Shown here in pieces: positions 31,913 through 41,354 of a stretch of DNA of 64,000 bases. Source of the stretch: Qipengyuania xiapuensis (GTDB lineage: Bacteria > Pseudomonadota > Alphaproteobacteria > Sphingomonadales > Sphingomonadaceae); the NCBI RefSeq assembly GCF_019711395.1, contig NZ_JAIGNL010000001.1:744001-808000 (forward strand), written 5' to 3'. Positions within the stretch are counted from its first letter, which is position 1. Each line of letters begins with the position of its first letter. A model generated the notes under the pieces. The model was given only the letters and a program-made list of their open reading frames with translations, made no database searches and was not told the DNA's origin. Position numbers and translations under genes: made by a program.

Positions 31913-32947
31913 ATGGAGCGGGAAAATCAGTTTCTCGGGCAGTCAGGCGCCTTCCTCGATGCGGTCGAGCGGACCAGCCGTGCGGCCCCCATGCGCAGGC
32001 CCGTGCTGGTTATCGGCGAGCGCGGTACCGGCAAGGAGCTGATTGCCGAACGCCTGCATCGCCTGTCGACCCGTTGGGACGAGCCTCTCGTCACTATGAA
32101 CTGCGCCGCGCTCCCCGAAACGCTGATTGAGGCGGAGCTGTTCGGCCACGAGGCCGGGGCATTCACGGGTGCTACCAAACAACGCGCCGGAAGGTTCGAG
32201 GAAGCCGACAAGGGCACTCTATTCCTCGACGAACTGGGTACTTTGTCGATGGGCGCACAAGAACGCCTGTTGCGCGCCGTCGAATATGGCGAGGTCACCC
32301 GCATCGGTTCCTCTCGCCCGATCCGTGTCGACGTTCGCATCGTGGCGGCGACCAATGAGGATTTGCCCGCCAAGGCGGAGCGCGGCGAATTCCGCGCCGA
32401 CCTGCTCGACCGGCTGAGTTTCGAGGTCATTACCTTGCCGCCGCTGCGCGTGCGCGAAGGCGATATCGAGGTGCTGGCAGACTATTTCGGGCGCCGCATG
32501 GGCGCAGAGCTCGGCTGGGAAGCCTGGCCCGGTTTCGCCGATCACGTGGCCGAAGAACTGGAGAACCACCAGTGGCCGGGCAATGTGCGCGAGCTGCGCA
32601 ACGTGGTCGAGCGCGCGGTCTATCGCTGGGACGACTGGAGCGCGCCCATCGGGCATGTCGTGTTCGATCCCTTCGACAGCCCGTGGAAGCCGGTGTCGAT
32701 GCCGTCCTCGCGTCCGAAGGCGGAGCAACCTGCGGCCCAGCCGGCGCCTGCCGCCGCGGCCACGCCCGATCTCGAGCATGTCGACGATCTCAAGGCGGCA
32801 GTCGAGGAGCACGAGCGCGCCATCGTCGAGCACGCACTCGGCAAGCATCGCTGGAACCAGCGCCAGACCGCCAAGGCGCTCGGCCTTAGCTACGACCAGC
32901 TGCGCCACTGCATCAAGAAGCATGGATTGATGGAAGAGGCCGAGTAG
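31913..32947 (+). CDS. pspF: PspF, sigma-54-dependent activator of the psp operon
   Basis: 344 residues. No N-terminal receiver domain; the AAA+ domain begins almost at once. Walker A 'GERGTGKE' (35-42), the sigma-54 contact loop GAFTGA (82-87), 'GTLFLDELG' and 'GNVRELRNVVER' are all present. A Pro/Ala linker leads to a Fis-type helix-turn-helix ('RWNQRQTAKALGLSYDQLRHCIKKHGL'). This is the PspF layout, held inactive by PspA. Divergent from the psp operon and its sigma-54 promoter. The start at 31913 was chosen over 31877, which falls in the promoter. Confidence 0.95.
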   Translation: MERENQFLGQSGAFLDAVERTSRAAPMRRPVLVIGERGTGKELIAERLHRLSTRWDEPLVTMNCAALPETLIEAELFGHEAGAFTGATKQRAGRFEEADKGTLFLDELGTLSMGAQERLLRAVEYGEVTRIGSSRPIRVDVRIVAATNEDLPAKAERGEFRADLLDRLSFEVITLPPLRVREGDIEVLADYFGRRMGAELGWEAWPGFADHVAEELENHQWPGNVRELRNVVERAVYRWDDWSAPIGHVVFDPFDSPWKPVSMPSSRPKAEQPAAQPAPAAAATPDLEHVDDLKAAVEEHERAIVEHALGKHRWNQRQTAKALGLSYDQLRHCIKKHGLMEEAE

Positions 32948-33025
32948 CCAAGCCCTTATTTATTAGGCTTTTCTTCAGTTTCGCGAGCTATTTCGCCCCT
33001 GTTCAAATGCCAGGGGGAAAATCAG

Positions 33026-33313
33026 ATGGGCTTTTCGCTACTCGATTTGCATGATGCCTACGAAATCGCGCGCAATGCGTCCGAAACCGACGAGCAGCGT
33101 GCCGAACGTGAACGGCACGAGCGACAGACTTTCCCTCTCCGGCTAATCGTCGCTGGCGTGCTCGCCGGCATCTTCCTCATCGGCATGTTCACCATGGTCT
33201 CGTCCATGGACGCAGAGGGGGCGAAGCCGAAGGCCGAGGCGGCACCGGCCGCCGTCGCCCCCAAGCCGGCTGTGGACTGCAACAAGAACCCCTGGGGTCT
33301 AGGCTGTCCCTGA
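33026..33313 (+). CDS. Hypothetical single-pass membrane protein
   Basis: 95 residues with AGGGGGAAAA before the ATG. A charged N-terminal 35 residues ('EIARNASETDEQRAERERHER') precede one transmembrane helix (about 38-60, 'LIVAGVLAGIFLIGMFTMVS'). An Ala/Pro/Lys-rich periplasmic tail then ends 'DCNKNPWGLGCP' with two Cys that could form a disulfide. Follows pspF by 78 bp on the same strand. No family recognised. Confidence 0.7.
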   Translation: MGFSLLDLHDAYEIARNASETDEQRAERERHERQTFPLRLIVAGVLAGIFLIGMFTMVSSMDAEGAKPKAEAAPAAVAPKPAVDCNKNPWGLGCP

Positions 33314-33332
33314 GCGGCCATTTCCAACCGCG

Positions 33333-33809
33333 TCAGGCTTCTGCCTCGTCGCGGCGACAGGTAAGCTCGTCCGCTCCTATATATAGGACCACGTTCTCGC
33401 CCACAGGTTCGATCCAGAGGTCGTCCATACCCTGGCGCACGGCCACGACAGGTCGTGAATGCATGAAGGCCGACTCGATGAAGCCTTCGCCCCGACGGTG
33501 CTCGAGCGTGTCGCGCGGCGTGTAGAGGTCGAGGTTTCCGCTCCAGGCGGTCAGAACATATTCGGCCGGCCGGTCCTTTGGCGGTTTCTCGGTGAAGTCG
33601 CAGGCATCGCTTTGCTGTGGCTCGAGGCGGTTGATCCATGTCCCTATCCCCGGATTGGGGTCCTGCCGGTCGGCAAACTCGGGCAGCCCTTCCTCGGGCG
33701 TCCAGGCCGCATCGCGTTCGCGCGGGCCGGTGTCGGGCGCTTCTTCGACGGTTTCGCCGCAGGCGCTCAGCGTCAGCAAGGCGGCGATGGTTGAAATGAC
33801 AAGTCTCAT
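33333..33809 (-). CDS. Putative lipoprotein
   Basis: 158 residues. Type II signal peptide with lipobox LSAC (Cys17), then an acidic segment 'GETVEEAPDTGPRERDAAW' and a small domain with 'DLYTPRDTLEHRRGEGFIESAFMHSRPVVAVRQ'. GAGGGGA ribosome-binding site. Convergent with the 95-residue membrane protein. No family recognised. The 265-bp gap 33810-34074 to rimP has no gene; it must hold the lipoprotein and rimP promoters and contains a tandem GCGACATTGT-like repeat near 33977-33992. Confidence 0.75.
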   Translation of the reverse strand: MRLVISTIAALLTLSACGETVEEAPDTGPRERDAAWTPEEGLPEFADRQDPNPGIGTWINRLEPQQSDACDFTEKPPKDRPAEYVLTAWSGNLDLYTPRDTLEHRRGEGFIESAFMHSRPVVAVRQGMDDLWIEPVGENVVLYIGADELTCRRDEAEA

Positions 33810-34074
33810 CTCGCATCCCCTCGTTCAAGGGCTCTCCCGGCCAATTTGGCTGAACGGGAAGACCGGGGAGCACGGCGCGGCCTTGTTGACCGCGAGTCGA
33901 TCATACCACGAAGCCGCGCGAATGCAGAACTGTGTTGCTTTTTGCAGGACTCGCCCCTATCTGCCTCCCATCCCGACATTGTCGCGACATTGTAGGGGCT
34001 GGCGCCGCAAGGGGCCGGCCGAAAAGCCTTTGAGCAACCCGGATGTCGCATTGCATGTCTAAGACGGAGTACGA

Positions 34075-34632
34075 ATGGCTGATCTTGAGCGCTTGAACGA
34101 AGTGATCGAACCCGAAGCGAAGGCGCTGGGTTTCGAACTCGTGCGCGTCAAGATGATGCCTTCGGAAGCCGGCGACGGCGGCGAAGCGCTCCAGATCATG
34201 GCGGAAGACCCGGCAACTGGGCAGCTGGTGATCGAACAGTGTGCCGCCCTCTCGCGCCGCGTTTCGGAAAAGCTCGATCAGCTCGAAGAGCAGGGCGAGG
34301 TGCTGATCGAAGGCGCCTACCACCTCGAGGTGAGTTCGCCCGGCATCGACCGTCCGCTGACCCGCGCCAAGGATTTCGCCAACTGGGCAGGGCACGAGGC
34401 CAAGATTTCCATGGCCAAGGGCTTTGACGGCCAGCGCAATTACAAGGGCGAACTCAAGGGTATCGAAGGTGACGACGTCGTCATCGAGGATGCCAAGGCG
34501 GGCGAGGTCAAACTCGATCGCAACCAGATCCACTCGGCAAAGCTCGTCTTGACCGACGAGCTTATTGCCGCCACCCAGCCGCTCGATACGAGCGGTGCCG
34601 ACGACATCGAAGAAGAAAAGGCAGACGACTGA
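34075..34632 (+). CDS. rimP: Ribosome maturation factor RimP
   Basis: 185 residues. Two-domain RimP with 'EAKALGFELVRVKMM' and 'YHLEVSSPGIDRPLTRAKDFANWAG', the family signature. Needed for 30S subunit maturation. The acidic C-terminal tail is longer than in E. coli. First gene of the rimP-nusA-ylxR-infB operon; its stop overlaps the nusA ATG (TGATG). Confidence 0.96.
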   Translation: MADLERLNEVIEPEAKALGFELVRVKMMPSEAGDGGEALQIMAEDPATGQLVIEQCAALSRRVSEKLDQLEEQGEVLIEGAYHLEVSSPGIDRPLTRAKDFANWAGHEAKISMAKGFDGQRNYKGELKGIEGDDVVIEDAKAGEVKLDRNQIHSAKLVLTDELIAATQPLDTSGADDIEEEKADD

Positions 34633-36299
34633 TGGCCAGCGCCATTTCCGCCAACAAGGCTGAACTCCTTGCAATCGCGAACGCGGTCGCATCGGAAAAG
34701 ATGATCGACAAGTCCATCGTGATCGAAGCGATGGAAGAGGCGATCCAGAAGTCCGCCCGCAACCGGTACGGCGCGGAGAACGACATTCGTGCCAAGCTCG
34801 ACCCGCAGACCGGCGATCTTCGCCTGTGGCGTGTCGTCGAGGTCGTCGAAGAAGTTGAAGACTACTTCAAGCAGGTCGATCTCAAGCAGGCCCAGAAGCT
34901 TCAGGACGATGCCAAGATCGGCGATTTCATCGTTGACCCGCTGCCCCCGGTCGACCTCGGTCGTATCGATGCGCAGTCGGCCAAGCAGGTCATCTTCCAG
35001 AAGGTCCGCGACGCTGAGCGCGAGCGCCAGTATGAAGAGTTCAAGGACCGCGCAGGCGAAGTCATCACCGGCGTGATCAAGTCGGTCGAATTCGGCCACG
35101 TGATCGTGAACCTCGGCCGTGCCGAAGGCGTCATCCGCCGCGACCAGCAGATCCCGCGCGAAGCCGCCCGTGTCGGCGAGCGTGTCCGCGCGCTGATCAC
35201 CAAGGTGGAGCGCAACAACCGCGGTCCGCAGATCTTCCTGAGCCGCGCGCACCCCGATTTCATGCGCAAGCTGTTCGCGCAAGAAGTGCCCGAAATCTAC
35301 GACGGCATCATCGAGATCAAGGCCGCCGCCCGCGACCCGGGCAGCCGCGCCAAGATCGGCGTCATCAGCCACGACAGCAGCATCGATCCCGTCGGCGCCT
35401 GCGTCGGCATGAAGGGTAGCCGCGTCCAGGCCGTCGTGCAGGAACTGCAGGGCGAGAAGATCGACATCATTCCCTGGTCGGAAGATGGCGCGACCTTCAT
35501 CGTGAACGCGCTCCAGCCGGCCACCGTCAGCCGCGTCGTCCTCGACGAGGAAGACGGCCGCATCGAAGTCGTCGTTCCCGACGACCAGCTGTCGCTCGCG
35601 ATCGGCCGCCGCGGCCAGAACGTGCGCCTCGCCAGCCAGCTGACCGGCAACCAGATCGACATCATGACCGAGGAAGAAGCCTCGGAGAAGCGCCAGAAGG
35701 AATTCGCCGAGCGTTCGAAGATGTTCGAAGAGGAACTGGACGTCGACGAAACGCTCTCGCAGCTGCTCGTCGCCGAAGGCTTCGCCGAGCTCGAGGAAGT
35801 CGCCTATGTCGAGCTGGACGAACTCGCCAGCATCGAAGGCTTCGACGAGGAACTGGCCGAAGAACTCCAGAACCGCGCCAAGGAAGCGCTCGATCGCCAG
35901 GAAGCTGCGCACCGCGAGGCACGCCGCGAACTGGGTGTCGAGGACGACCTTGCGGAACTGCCGCACATCACCGAAGCGATGCTCGTCACGCTCGGCAAGG
36001 CAGGCCTCAAGACGCTCGACGACGTGGCCGACCTCGCCACCGACGAACTGATCGCCAAGAAGCGCGAGGCTCCGCGCCGCCGGAACAACAATCCCGACGG
36101 CCCGCCGATGCGCCGCGATCGCCCCATGCGCGAGCAGGACAAGGGCGGTGTGCTTGGCGAATACGGTCTGACCGAAGAGCAGGGCAACGAGATCATCATG
36201 GCTGCCCGCGCCCATTGGTTCGAAGACGAAGAGGAAGCTCCGGCAGCCGCCGACGCGACCGACACGCAGGAGGCCGCCGATGCGGACTCCACCCAATGA
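34632..36299 (+). CDS. nusA: Transcription termination/antitermination factor NusA
   Basis: 555 residues. N-terminal RNA polymerase-binding domain (1-125), S1 domain (about 135-200, 'GEVITGVIKSVEFGHVIVNLGRAEGVI'), two KH domains ('GACVGMKGSRVQAVVQELQGEKIDII' and 'LAIGRRGQNVRLASQLTG') and C-terminal helix-hairpin-helix repeats ending in an acidic Ala-rich tail. It binds RNA polymerase and nascent RNA. The end overlaps the ylxR-like gene by 20 bp. Confidence 0.97.
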   Translation: MASAISANKAELLAIANAVASEKMIDKSIVIEAMEEAIQKSARNRYGAENDIRAKLDPQTGDLRLWRVVEVVEEVEDYFKQVDLKQAQKLQDDAKIGDFIVDPLPPVDLGRIDAQSAKQVIFQKVRDAERERQYEEFKDRAGEVITGVIKSVEFGHVIVNLGRAEGVIRRDQQIPREAARVGERVRALITKVERNNRGPQIFLSRAHPDFMRKLFAQEVPEIYDGIIEIKAAARDPGSRAKIGVISHDSSIDPVGACVGMKGSRVQAVVQELQGEKIDIIPWSEDGATFIVNALQPATVSRVVLDEEDGRIEVVVPDDQLSLAIGRRGQNVRLASQLTGNQIDIMTEEEASEKRQKEFAERSKMFEEELDVDETLSQLLVAEGFAELEEVAYVELDELASIEGFDEELAEELQNRAKEALDRQEAAHREARRELGVEDDLAELPHITEAMLVTLGKAGLKTLDDVADLATDELIAKKREAPRRRNNNPDGPPMRRDRPMREQDKGGVLGEYGLTEEQGNEIIMAARAHWFEDEEEAPAAADATDTQEAADADSTQ

Positions 36300-37005
36300 G
36301 CGCCTGAGCCCCGACATCGCTGAAGCCCCCCGGCCCCGTAAATCGGAGCCCGAAAGGCGCTGCATCCTTTCCGGAGAGACGGACACGCGCGACGCGCTTG
36401 TCCGCCTCGCCGTCTCGCCTTCCGGCCTGGTCCTGCCCGATGCGCAGGAAAAGGCACCGGGGCGGGGTGCCTGGGTGTGCTCCTCGCGCCAGCAGATCGA
36501 ACAGGCGCTTGCCGACGGCAAGCTGAAGGGCGGCCTCTCGCGCGCCTTCAAGACCGGCGACCTCGAGATCCCGGAGAACCTGCCCGAGAAGATCGAGGAG
36601 GCGCTCACTCGCGTCCTGCTCGACCGGCTGGGGCTCGAAATGCGCGTCGGAGCCCTTATCTTGGGGACGCAGCGCATTGCCGAGACGGCGCGGATGGGCG
36701 GCGTGGCGCTTCTGCTACACGCTAGTGATGCCAGCGAGGACGGGCGCAAGAAGCTCGACCAGGCCTGGCGCGTCGGCCGCGAGGCCGAAGGCTCGGGCGA
36801 GAGGGGCTGGACGCTACCACTGGACCGCGACGCTTTGTCTGTGGCATTGGGCCGCGACAATGTCGTCCATCTCGGTCTGACACATGATGCTTCTGCCGCG
36901 CGGGTGCTCAAGCCCTTGAAGCGGCTGATGCATTACCTGGGGCAAGACATCCCGACTGAATATGGGCGTGCCGAGATGCGCGCCGCTGACGATACGAACG
37001 ATTGA
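36280..37005 (+). CDS. YlxR/DUF448 RNA-binding protein fused to an L7Ae-like domain
   Basis: 241 residues. N-terminal DUF448 domain ('ERRCILSGETDTRDALVRLAVSPSGLVLPDAQEKAPGRGAWVC'), then a region resembling an L7Ae/L30e RNA-binding fold ('LILGTQRIAETARMGGVALLLHASDASEDG'). This fusion between nusA and infB is normal in alphaproteobacteria. Begins inside the last 20 bp of nusA. The C-terminal part is Arg/Ala-rich. Exact role unknown; likely nucleic-acid binding tied to transcription or translation. Confidence 0.9.
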   Translation: MRTPPNERLSPDIAEAPRPRKSEPERRCILSGETDTRDALVRLAVSPSGLVLPDAQEKAPGRGAWVCSSRQQIEQALADGKLKGGLSRAFKTGDLEIPENLPEKIEEALTRVLLDRLGLEMRVGALILGTQRIAETARMGGVALLLHASDASEDGRKKLDQAWRVGREAEGSGERGWTLPLDRDALSVALGRDNVVHLGLTHDASAARVLKPLKRLMHYLGQDIPTEYGRAEMRAADDTND

Positions 37006-37025
37006 ACGAAGAGAAACGAGCAAGA

Positions 37026-39533
37026 ATGAGCGACGACGACAAGAAACCTGCCCGCAAACCGCTGACCCTTAAGGGCGCGCAGTCGGGCGAGGTCAAGCAG
37101 ACCTTCAGCCACGGCCGCACCAACAAGGTCGAGGTCGAGGTGAAGCGCCGCCGCAAGCTCGTGAAACCGGGCGAGGCGCCGCCGCCTCCCCCGCCGCCTG
37201 CGCCCGAGCCGACGCCGGAACCCGCACCTGCGCCTGCGGCCAAGAAGGCTGCGCCCAAGAAGCCCGCTCCGCCCAAGGAAACTCCGCAGGAACGCGTCGC
37301 GCGTCTCCAGCGCGAGGCCGAGGAAGAGCGCCTGCGTCTCGCCGAAGAAGCGCGCAAGCGCGACGAGGAGAACGCCAAGAAGGCTGCCGAGGACGAGAAG
37401 AAGCGCGCCGAGGAAAACAAGAAGGCCGAAGCCGAGGCTGCCAAGAAGGCCAAGGAAGAGGCGAAGAAGGCCAAGGAAGAGCCTGCTGCAGCTGCAGAGG
37501 AAGAGGCGCCTGCCGAAAAGGGCACGCCCACGCCTGCCGCGCGCAAGTTCACGCCGGTCAAGCGCCCCGAAATCAAGAAGCCGGAACGCGCCAAGAAGAA
37601 GGACGACAAGGCCGCCCGCACTGCAGAAAAGCCGGACAAGCGCCGTTCGGGCAAGCTTACCGTCAAGAAGGCTCTCAACGAGGACGAAGGCCGCCGTGCA
37701 CGCAGCCTCGCCGCGCTCAAGCGCGCCCGCGAGAAGGAGCGCCGCCTGCAGGGTGGTGGCTCGAACAAGCCGCGTGAGAAGCAGGTCCGCGACGTGGTCG
37801 TCCCCGAGGCGATCACCGTCGGCGAACTGGCCAAGCGCATGGGCGAGAAGGGCGCCGACCTCGTGAAGGAGCTCTTCAATCTCGACATGATGGTCACCGT
37901 CAACCAGACGATCGACCAGGACACCGCGGAACTGCTCGTCGAACAGTTCGGTCATAACATCCAGAAGGTCTCGGAAGCCGATGTCGACATCCAGGCCGAA
38001 GAGGACGTCGATCCGGAAGACACGCTGAAGCCGCGTCCGCCGGTCGTCACCATCATGGGCCATGTCGACCACGGCAAGACCAGCCTGCTCGACGCGCTTC
38101 GCGGCGCCAATGTCGTGAAGGGCGAAGCCGGCGGCATCACGCAGCACATCGGCAGCTACCAGGTGAAGACGAAGGGCGGCGACACGATCACCTTCCTCGA
38201 CACGCCGGGCCACGCAGCCTTTACCGAGATGCGCCAGCGCGGTGCCAATGTCACCGATATCGTGGTGCTGGTGGTCGCTGCCGACGACGGCATCATGCCG
38301 CAGACGATCGAGGCCATCAATCACACCAAGGCCGCGGGCGTCCCGATGATCGTGGCGATCAACAAGATGGACAAGCCCGAGGCGGATCCGAACAACATCC
38401 GCAGCCGCCTGCTCGAACACGAAGTCATCGTGGAAGCGATGTCGGGCGATGTGCAGGACGTCGAGATCTCCGCCAAGGAGAAGACCAATCTCGACGAACT
38501 GCTCGAGAAGATCGCGCTCCAGGCCGAACTGCTCGAACTCAAGGCGAACCCCGACCGCATGGCCGAGGCAACCGTCATCGAGGCACAGCTCGACAAGGGC
38601 CGCGGCCCGGTCGCGACCGTCCTCATCACGCGCGGTACGCTCAAGCGCGGCGACACCTTCGTCGTCGGTACGGAAAGCGGCCGTGTCCGCGCGATCGTCA
38701 ACGACCAGGGCAAGCAGATCAAGGAAGCCGGTCCTTCGATGCCGGTCGAGGTCCTTGGCCTCGGCGGCGTACCGAGCGCCGGTGATACGCTGACCGTCGT
38801 CGAGAACGAACAGCGTGCCCGCGAAGTGGCGGCCTACCGTCAGGAAAAGGCGACCGAAAAGCGCACTGCGCTTGCCCCGACCAGCTTCGACACGATGTTC
38901 AACAATCTCGCGGCGAACATCATCGAGTTCCCGGTACTGGTGAAGGCCGACGTACAAGGCTCGGTCGAGGCAATCACGACCGCGCTGCACAACCTCTCGA
39001 ACGACGAGATCAAGGTCCGCGTCCTGCATGCAGGCGTGGGGGCGATCACCGAGAGCGACGTCAGCCTCGCATCGGCCTCGAACGCGCCGATCATCGGCTT
39101 CAACGTGCGTCCCAATGCGAAGGCGCGCGAGCTGGTGAAGCGCGACGGCGTGGAGATGAAGTATTACGACGTCATCTACCACCTGACCGAGGAAATCGCG
39201 AAGGAGATGGCAGGCGAGCTTGGTCCGGAGCGGATCGAGAACGTCGTCGGCCGTGCCGCCGTCAAGGAAGTGTTCCGCTCGGGCAAGAAGGACAAGGCCG
39301 CCGGCCTGCTGGTCGAGGAAGGCGTCATCCGCAAGGGACTGCATGCACGTCTCACGCGCGAAGACGTCATCGTCTCGGCGACGACCATCGCCTCGCTGCG
39401 CCGCTTCAAGGACGACGTGGACGAAGTCCGCGCCGGTCTCGAATGTGGTGTGGTCCTTGCCGACACCAACGACATCCAGCCGGGCGACCAGCTCGAGGTG
39501 TTCGAGGTCGAGGAGCGTGAACGCACGCTTTGA
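37026..39533 (+). CDS. infB: Translation initiation factor IF-2
   Basis: 835 residues. The N-terminal 55-260 region is a long, highly charged Lys/Glu/Ala stretch with Pro repeats. The IF2 N-domain ('[21 protein letters not shown]') comes before the G domain with G1 'GHVDHGKTS' (from about residue 345), G3 'DTPGHAAF' and G4 'NKMD'. Domains II-IV follow and end '[16 protein letters not shown]'. The ATG at 37026 is preferred to an in-frame TTG at 37002 because GAAGAGAAACGAG precedes it. Confidence 0.97.
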   Translation: MSDDDKKPARKPLTLKGAQSGEVKQTFSHGRTNKVEVEVKRRRKLVKPGEAPPPPPPPAPEPTPEPAPAPAAKKAAPKKPAPPKETPQERVARLQREAEEERLRLAEEARKRDEENAKKAAEDEKKRAEENKKAEAEAAKKAKEEAKKAKEEPAAAAEEEAPAEKGTPTPAARKFTPVKRPEIKKPERAKKKDDKAARTAEKPDKRRSGKLTVKKALNEDEGRRARSLAALKRAREKERRLQGGGSNKPREKQVRDVVVPEAITVGELAKRMGEKGADLVKELFNLDMMVTVNQTIDQDTAELLVEQFGHNIQKVSEADVDIQAEEDVDPEDTLKPRPPVVTIMGHVDHGKTSLLDALRGANVVKGEAGGITQHIGSYQVKTKGGDTITFLDTPGHAAFTEMRQRGANVTDIVVLVVAADDGIMPQTIEAINHTKAAGVPMIVAINKMDKPEADPNNIRSRLLEHEVIVEAMSGDVQDVEISAKEKTNLDELLEKIALQAELLELKANPDRMAEATVIEAQLDKGRGPVATVLITRGTLKRGDTFVVGTESGRVRAIVNDQGKQIKEAGPSMPVEVLGLGGVPSAGDTLTVVENEQRAREVAAYRQEKATEKRTALAPTSFDTMFNNLAANIIEFPVLVKADVQGSVEAITTALHNLSNDEIKVRVLHAGVGAITESDVSLASASNAPIIGFNVRPNAKARELVKRDGVEMKYYDVIYHLTEEIAKEMAGELGPERIENVVGRAAVKEVFRSGKKDKAAGLLVEEGVIRKGLHARLTREDVIVSATTIASLRRFKDDVDEVRAGLECGVVLADTNDIQPGDQLEVFEVEERERTL

Positions 39534-39547
39534 GGGGAGCCGGGTGA

Positions 39548-39979
39548 ATGGCTAAGATCTACGAAGGCCAGCGCTCGCCCTCTGCCGAACTGATGGGTTC
39601 CGAGTTCGTCTCTTTCGACAAGGAAAGGGGCGAACTCACCACGCGCTATTCCCCTCCTCCGAGCTTCGCGTCTCCGCGCGGCGCGGTGCAGGGCGGGCTC
39701 ATCGCGGGCTTCCTCGACGAGGTGATGGGCGGCGCGCTGCTGGCCGTCACGCAAGAGAAATTCGGCGAGGAGGGCGTGCGTCTCCCGCTCAATCTCGACA
39801 TGAACCTCACCTTCCTGCGGATGGTCCCGCTCGAACCCATCACGGCCAAGGGCCGGGTGGTGAAGGCGGGCAGGCGCGTCGTATTCCTCGAAGGCGAATT
39901 GCTCGACAGCGAGGGCAATGTCCTTGCCCGTGCGACCTCGACCGCAATCCCGACCCCGCTTCCGGGCAAGGCGGAATGA
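39548..39979 (+). CDS. PaaI-like hotdog thioesterase (copy 1)
   Basis: 143 residues. Hotdog fold with 'SPRGAVQGGLIAGFLDEVMGGAL' (the 'QGG..AG.LDE' active-site helix of PaaI-type acyl-CoA thioesterases) and 'KGRVVKAGRRVVFLEGELLD'. Inserted between infB (14 bp upstream) and rbfA together with a second copy. ATGA overlap with copy 2. Substrate unknown. Confidence 0.88.
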   Translation: MAKIYEGQRSPSAELMGSEFVSFDKERGELTTRYSPPPSFASPRGAVQGGLIAGFLDEVMGGALLAVTQEKFGEEGVRLPLNLDMNLTFLRMVPLEPITAKGRVVKAGRRVVFLEGELLDSEGNVLARATSTAIPTPLPGKAE

Positions 39980-40395
39980 ACTCGACCGTGGAACAGTTCC
40001 CGCATGCAAAGCTCATGGGCGTGGAGTTCGAGAGCTTCGACAAGGCGCGCGAGGAGATCGTGCTGCGTTTCACCGCGCCCGAGCATTTCCGCACCCCGCG
40101 CGGCTTCTGCCAAGGCGGGCTGGTGGCAGGCTTCCTCGACGAGGTGATGGGCTGGGCGCATGTTTGGGCGACCGACCACGCAGAGGCCCCGCTCAATCTA
40201 GAGATCAACATGACGCTGGTGCGCGCCGTGCCGATCGGCCCGCTCAAGGCGAAGGGCCGGGTGGTGAAGCGCGGTCGCCGGGTGACCTATCTGGAGAGCG
40301 AGCTCTTCGATCTCGACGGTGAGCTGCTGGCGCGTGCGACCAGCACGGCGCTTGTGACCGAGCGCCCCGGTCCGCCTAGCGAGAACGCTGGATAA
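39976..40395 (+). CDS. PaaI-like hotdog thioesterase (copy 2)
   Basis: 139 residues, clearly a tandem duplicate of the previous gene: shared 'TPRG..QGGL.AGFLDEVMG', 'PLNLEINMTLVRAVPIGPLKAKGRVVKRGRRVTYLE' and 'LLARATSTA'. The two may form heterodimers. The stop overlaps the next start by one base (TAATG). Confidence 0.87.
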   Translation: MNSTVEQFPHAKLMGVEFESFDKAREEIVLRFTAPEHFRTPRGFCQGGLVAGFLDEVMGWAHVWATDHAEAPLNLEINMTLVRAVPIGPLKAKGRVVKRGRRVTYLESELFDLDGELLARATSTALVTERPGPPSENAG

Positions 40396-40949
40396 TGGCG
40401 ACTTACCTTGCGTTTCTCGGATCGATCAATGTGGGTGGCAACCGGATCAAGATGGTCGACCTCGTGTCGGCGCTGACCGAGGCGGGTTTCTCGAACGTGT
40501 CGACGGTCGCTGCGAGCGGCAATGTCATCTTCTCCGACGAGCGCGATCCCGCCCTGCTGGAAATCCAGCTCGAAAGCGTGGTCGAGCGCAGCTTCGGTTT
40601 CAAATCCTGCGCCATGGTTCGCACGGCTGAGGAAGTTCGCGCCGCGATCGACGAGAACCCCTTTCACGGCACCGGGCCCGAGCACGGTTCGGACAAGATG
40701 GTCCACTCCATCTTCCTCAGCCAGCAGCCGGATTCCGTGGCGGTCGATGCTCTCATCGAGGAGCATAGCCGGAAGGGCAGCGAGCGGCTCGCGCTGGGCA
40801 ATGGCGTGCTGTTCCTCGACTACGTCCACGGCGTGGGCGTATCCGACCTGTCGAACAAGGTGCTGGAGCGGCGGCTGCGCTGCAAGGGTACCGCCCGCAA
40901 CATGACCTCGCTAAAGCGCATTCTCAGCAAGATGGAAGAAACCGCCTGA
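40395..40949 (+). CDS. DUF1697 family protein
   Basis: 184 residues. It begins '[46 protein letters not shown]', which is the DUF1697 signature ('LRGINVGG..KM'), and has the late motif '[12 protein letters not shown]' ('T.RNW.T...L'). Biochemical function of the family is unknown. One-base overlaps with the thioesterase upstream and rbfA downstream (TGATG). Confidence 0.92.
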   Translation: MATYLAFLGSINVGGNRIKMVDLVSALTEAGFSNVSTVAASGNVIFSDERDPALLEIQLESVVERSFGFKSCAMVRTAEEVRAAIDENPFHGTGPEHGSDKMVHSIFLSQQPDSVAVDALIEEHSRKGSERLALGNGVLFLDYVHGVGVSDLSNKVLERRLRCKGTARNMTSLKRILSKMEETA

Positions 40950-41350
40950 TGTCCCGCAACCAGTCCACGCCCGAACAGCAGTCCGTACGCGTCCTGAAAG
41001 TGGGCGAGCGGGTGCGCCACATCCTGTCCGAATTGCTCGCGCGGGGCGAAGCGCATGACGACGTCCTGCGCGCCAGTCACATTTCCGTGACCGAAGTCCG
41101 CATGACGCCCGACCTCAGGAATGCAAAGGCCTATGTGAAGCCGCTGCTGGGCGAGGACGAGGCGATCGTCCTCAAGGCACTGCGTACGAACACCGCCTTC
41201 TTCCAGAAGGAAGTCGCCAAGCGGCTGGGCCTGAAATTCGCGCCCAAGCTTGCCTTCAAGCCCGACGAGAGCTTCGACGAGGCCGACCGGATCGAGCGAC
41301 TGCTCTCCGACCCCAAGGTCGCACGCGACCTCGGGGACGAAGAGGAATAG
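40949..41350 (+). CDS. rbfA: Ribosome-binding factor A
   Basis: 133 residues. KH-like RbfA fold with '[16 protein letters not shown]', '[22 protein letters not shown]' and '[22 protein letters not shown]', all family-typical. It assists 16S 5'-end maturation and cold adaptation. Separated from infB by three inserted genes, and from truB by the abgT-tdk-protease block. Converges on the abgT gene with 4 bp between stops. Confidence 0.95.
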   Translation: MSRNQSTPEQQSVRVLKVGERVRHILSELLARGEAHDDVLRASHISVTEVRMTPDLRNAKAYVKPLLGEDEAIVLKALRTNTAFFQKEVAKRLGLKFAPKLAFKPDESFDEADRIERLLSDPKVARDLGDEEE

Positions 41351-41354
41351 TCGC

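Noticed and set aside
34440-39344. Very long open frames (over 800 codons) on the minus strand opposite nusA and infB
   Set aside because: They mirror high-GC codon use of the true genes, have low-complexity Ala/Arg/Asp-rich translations, no family motifs, and lie fully across recognised housekeeping genes.
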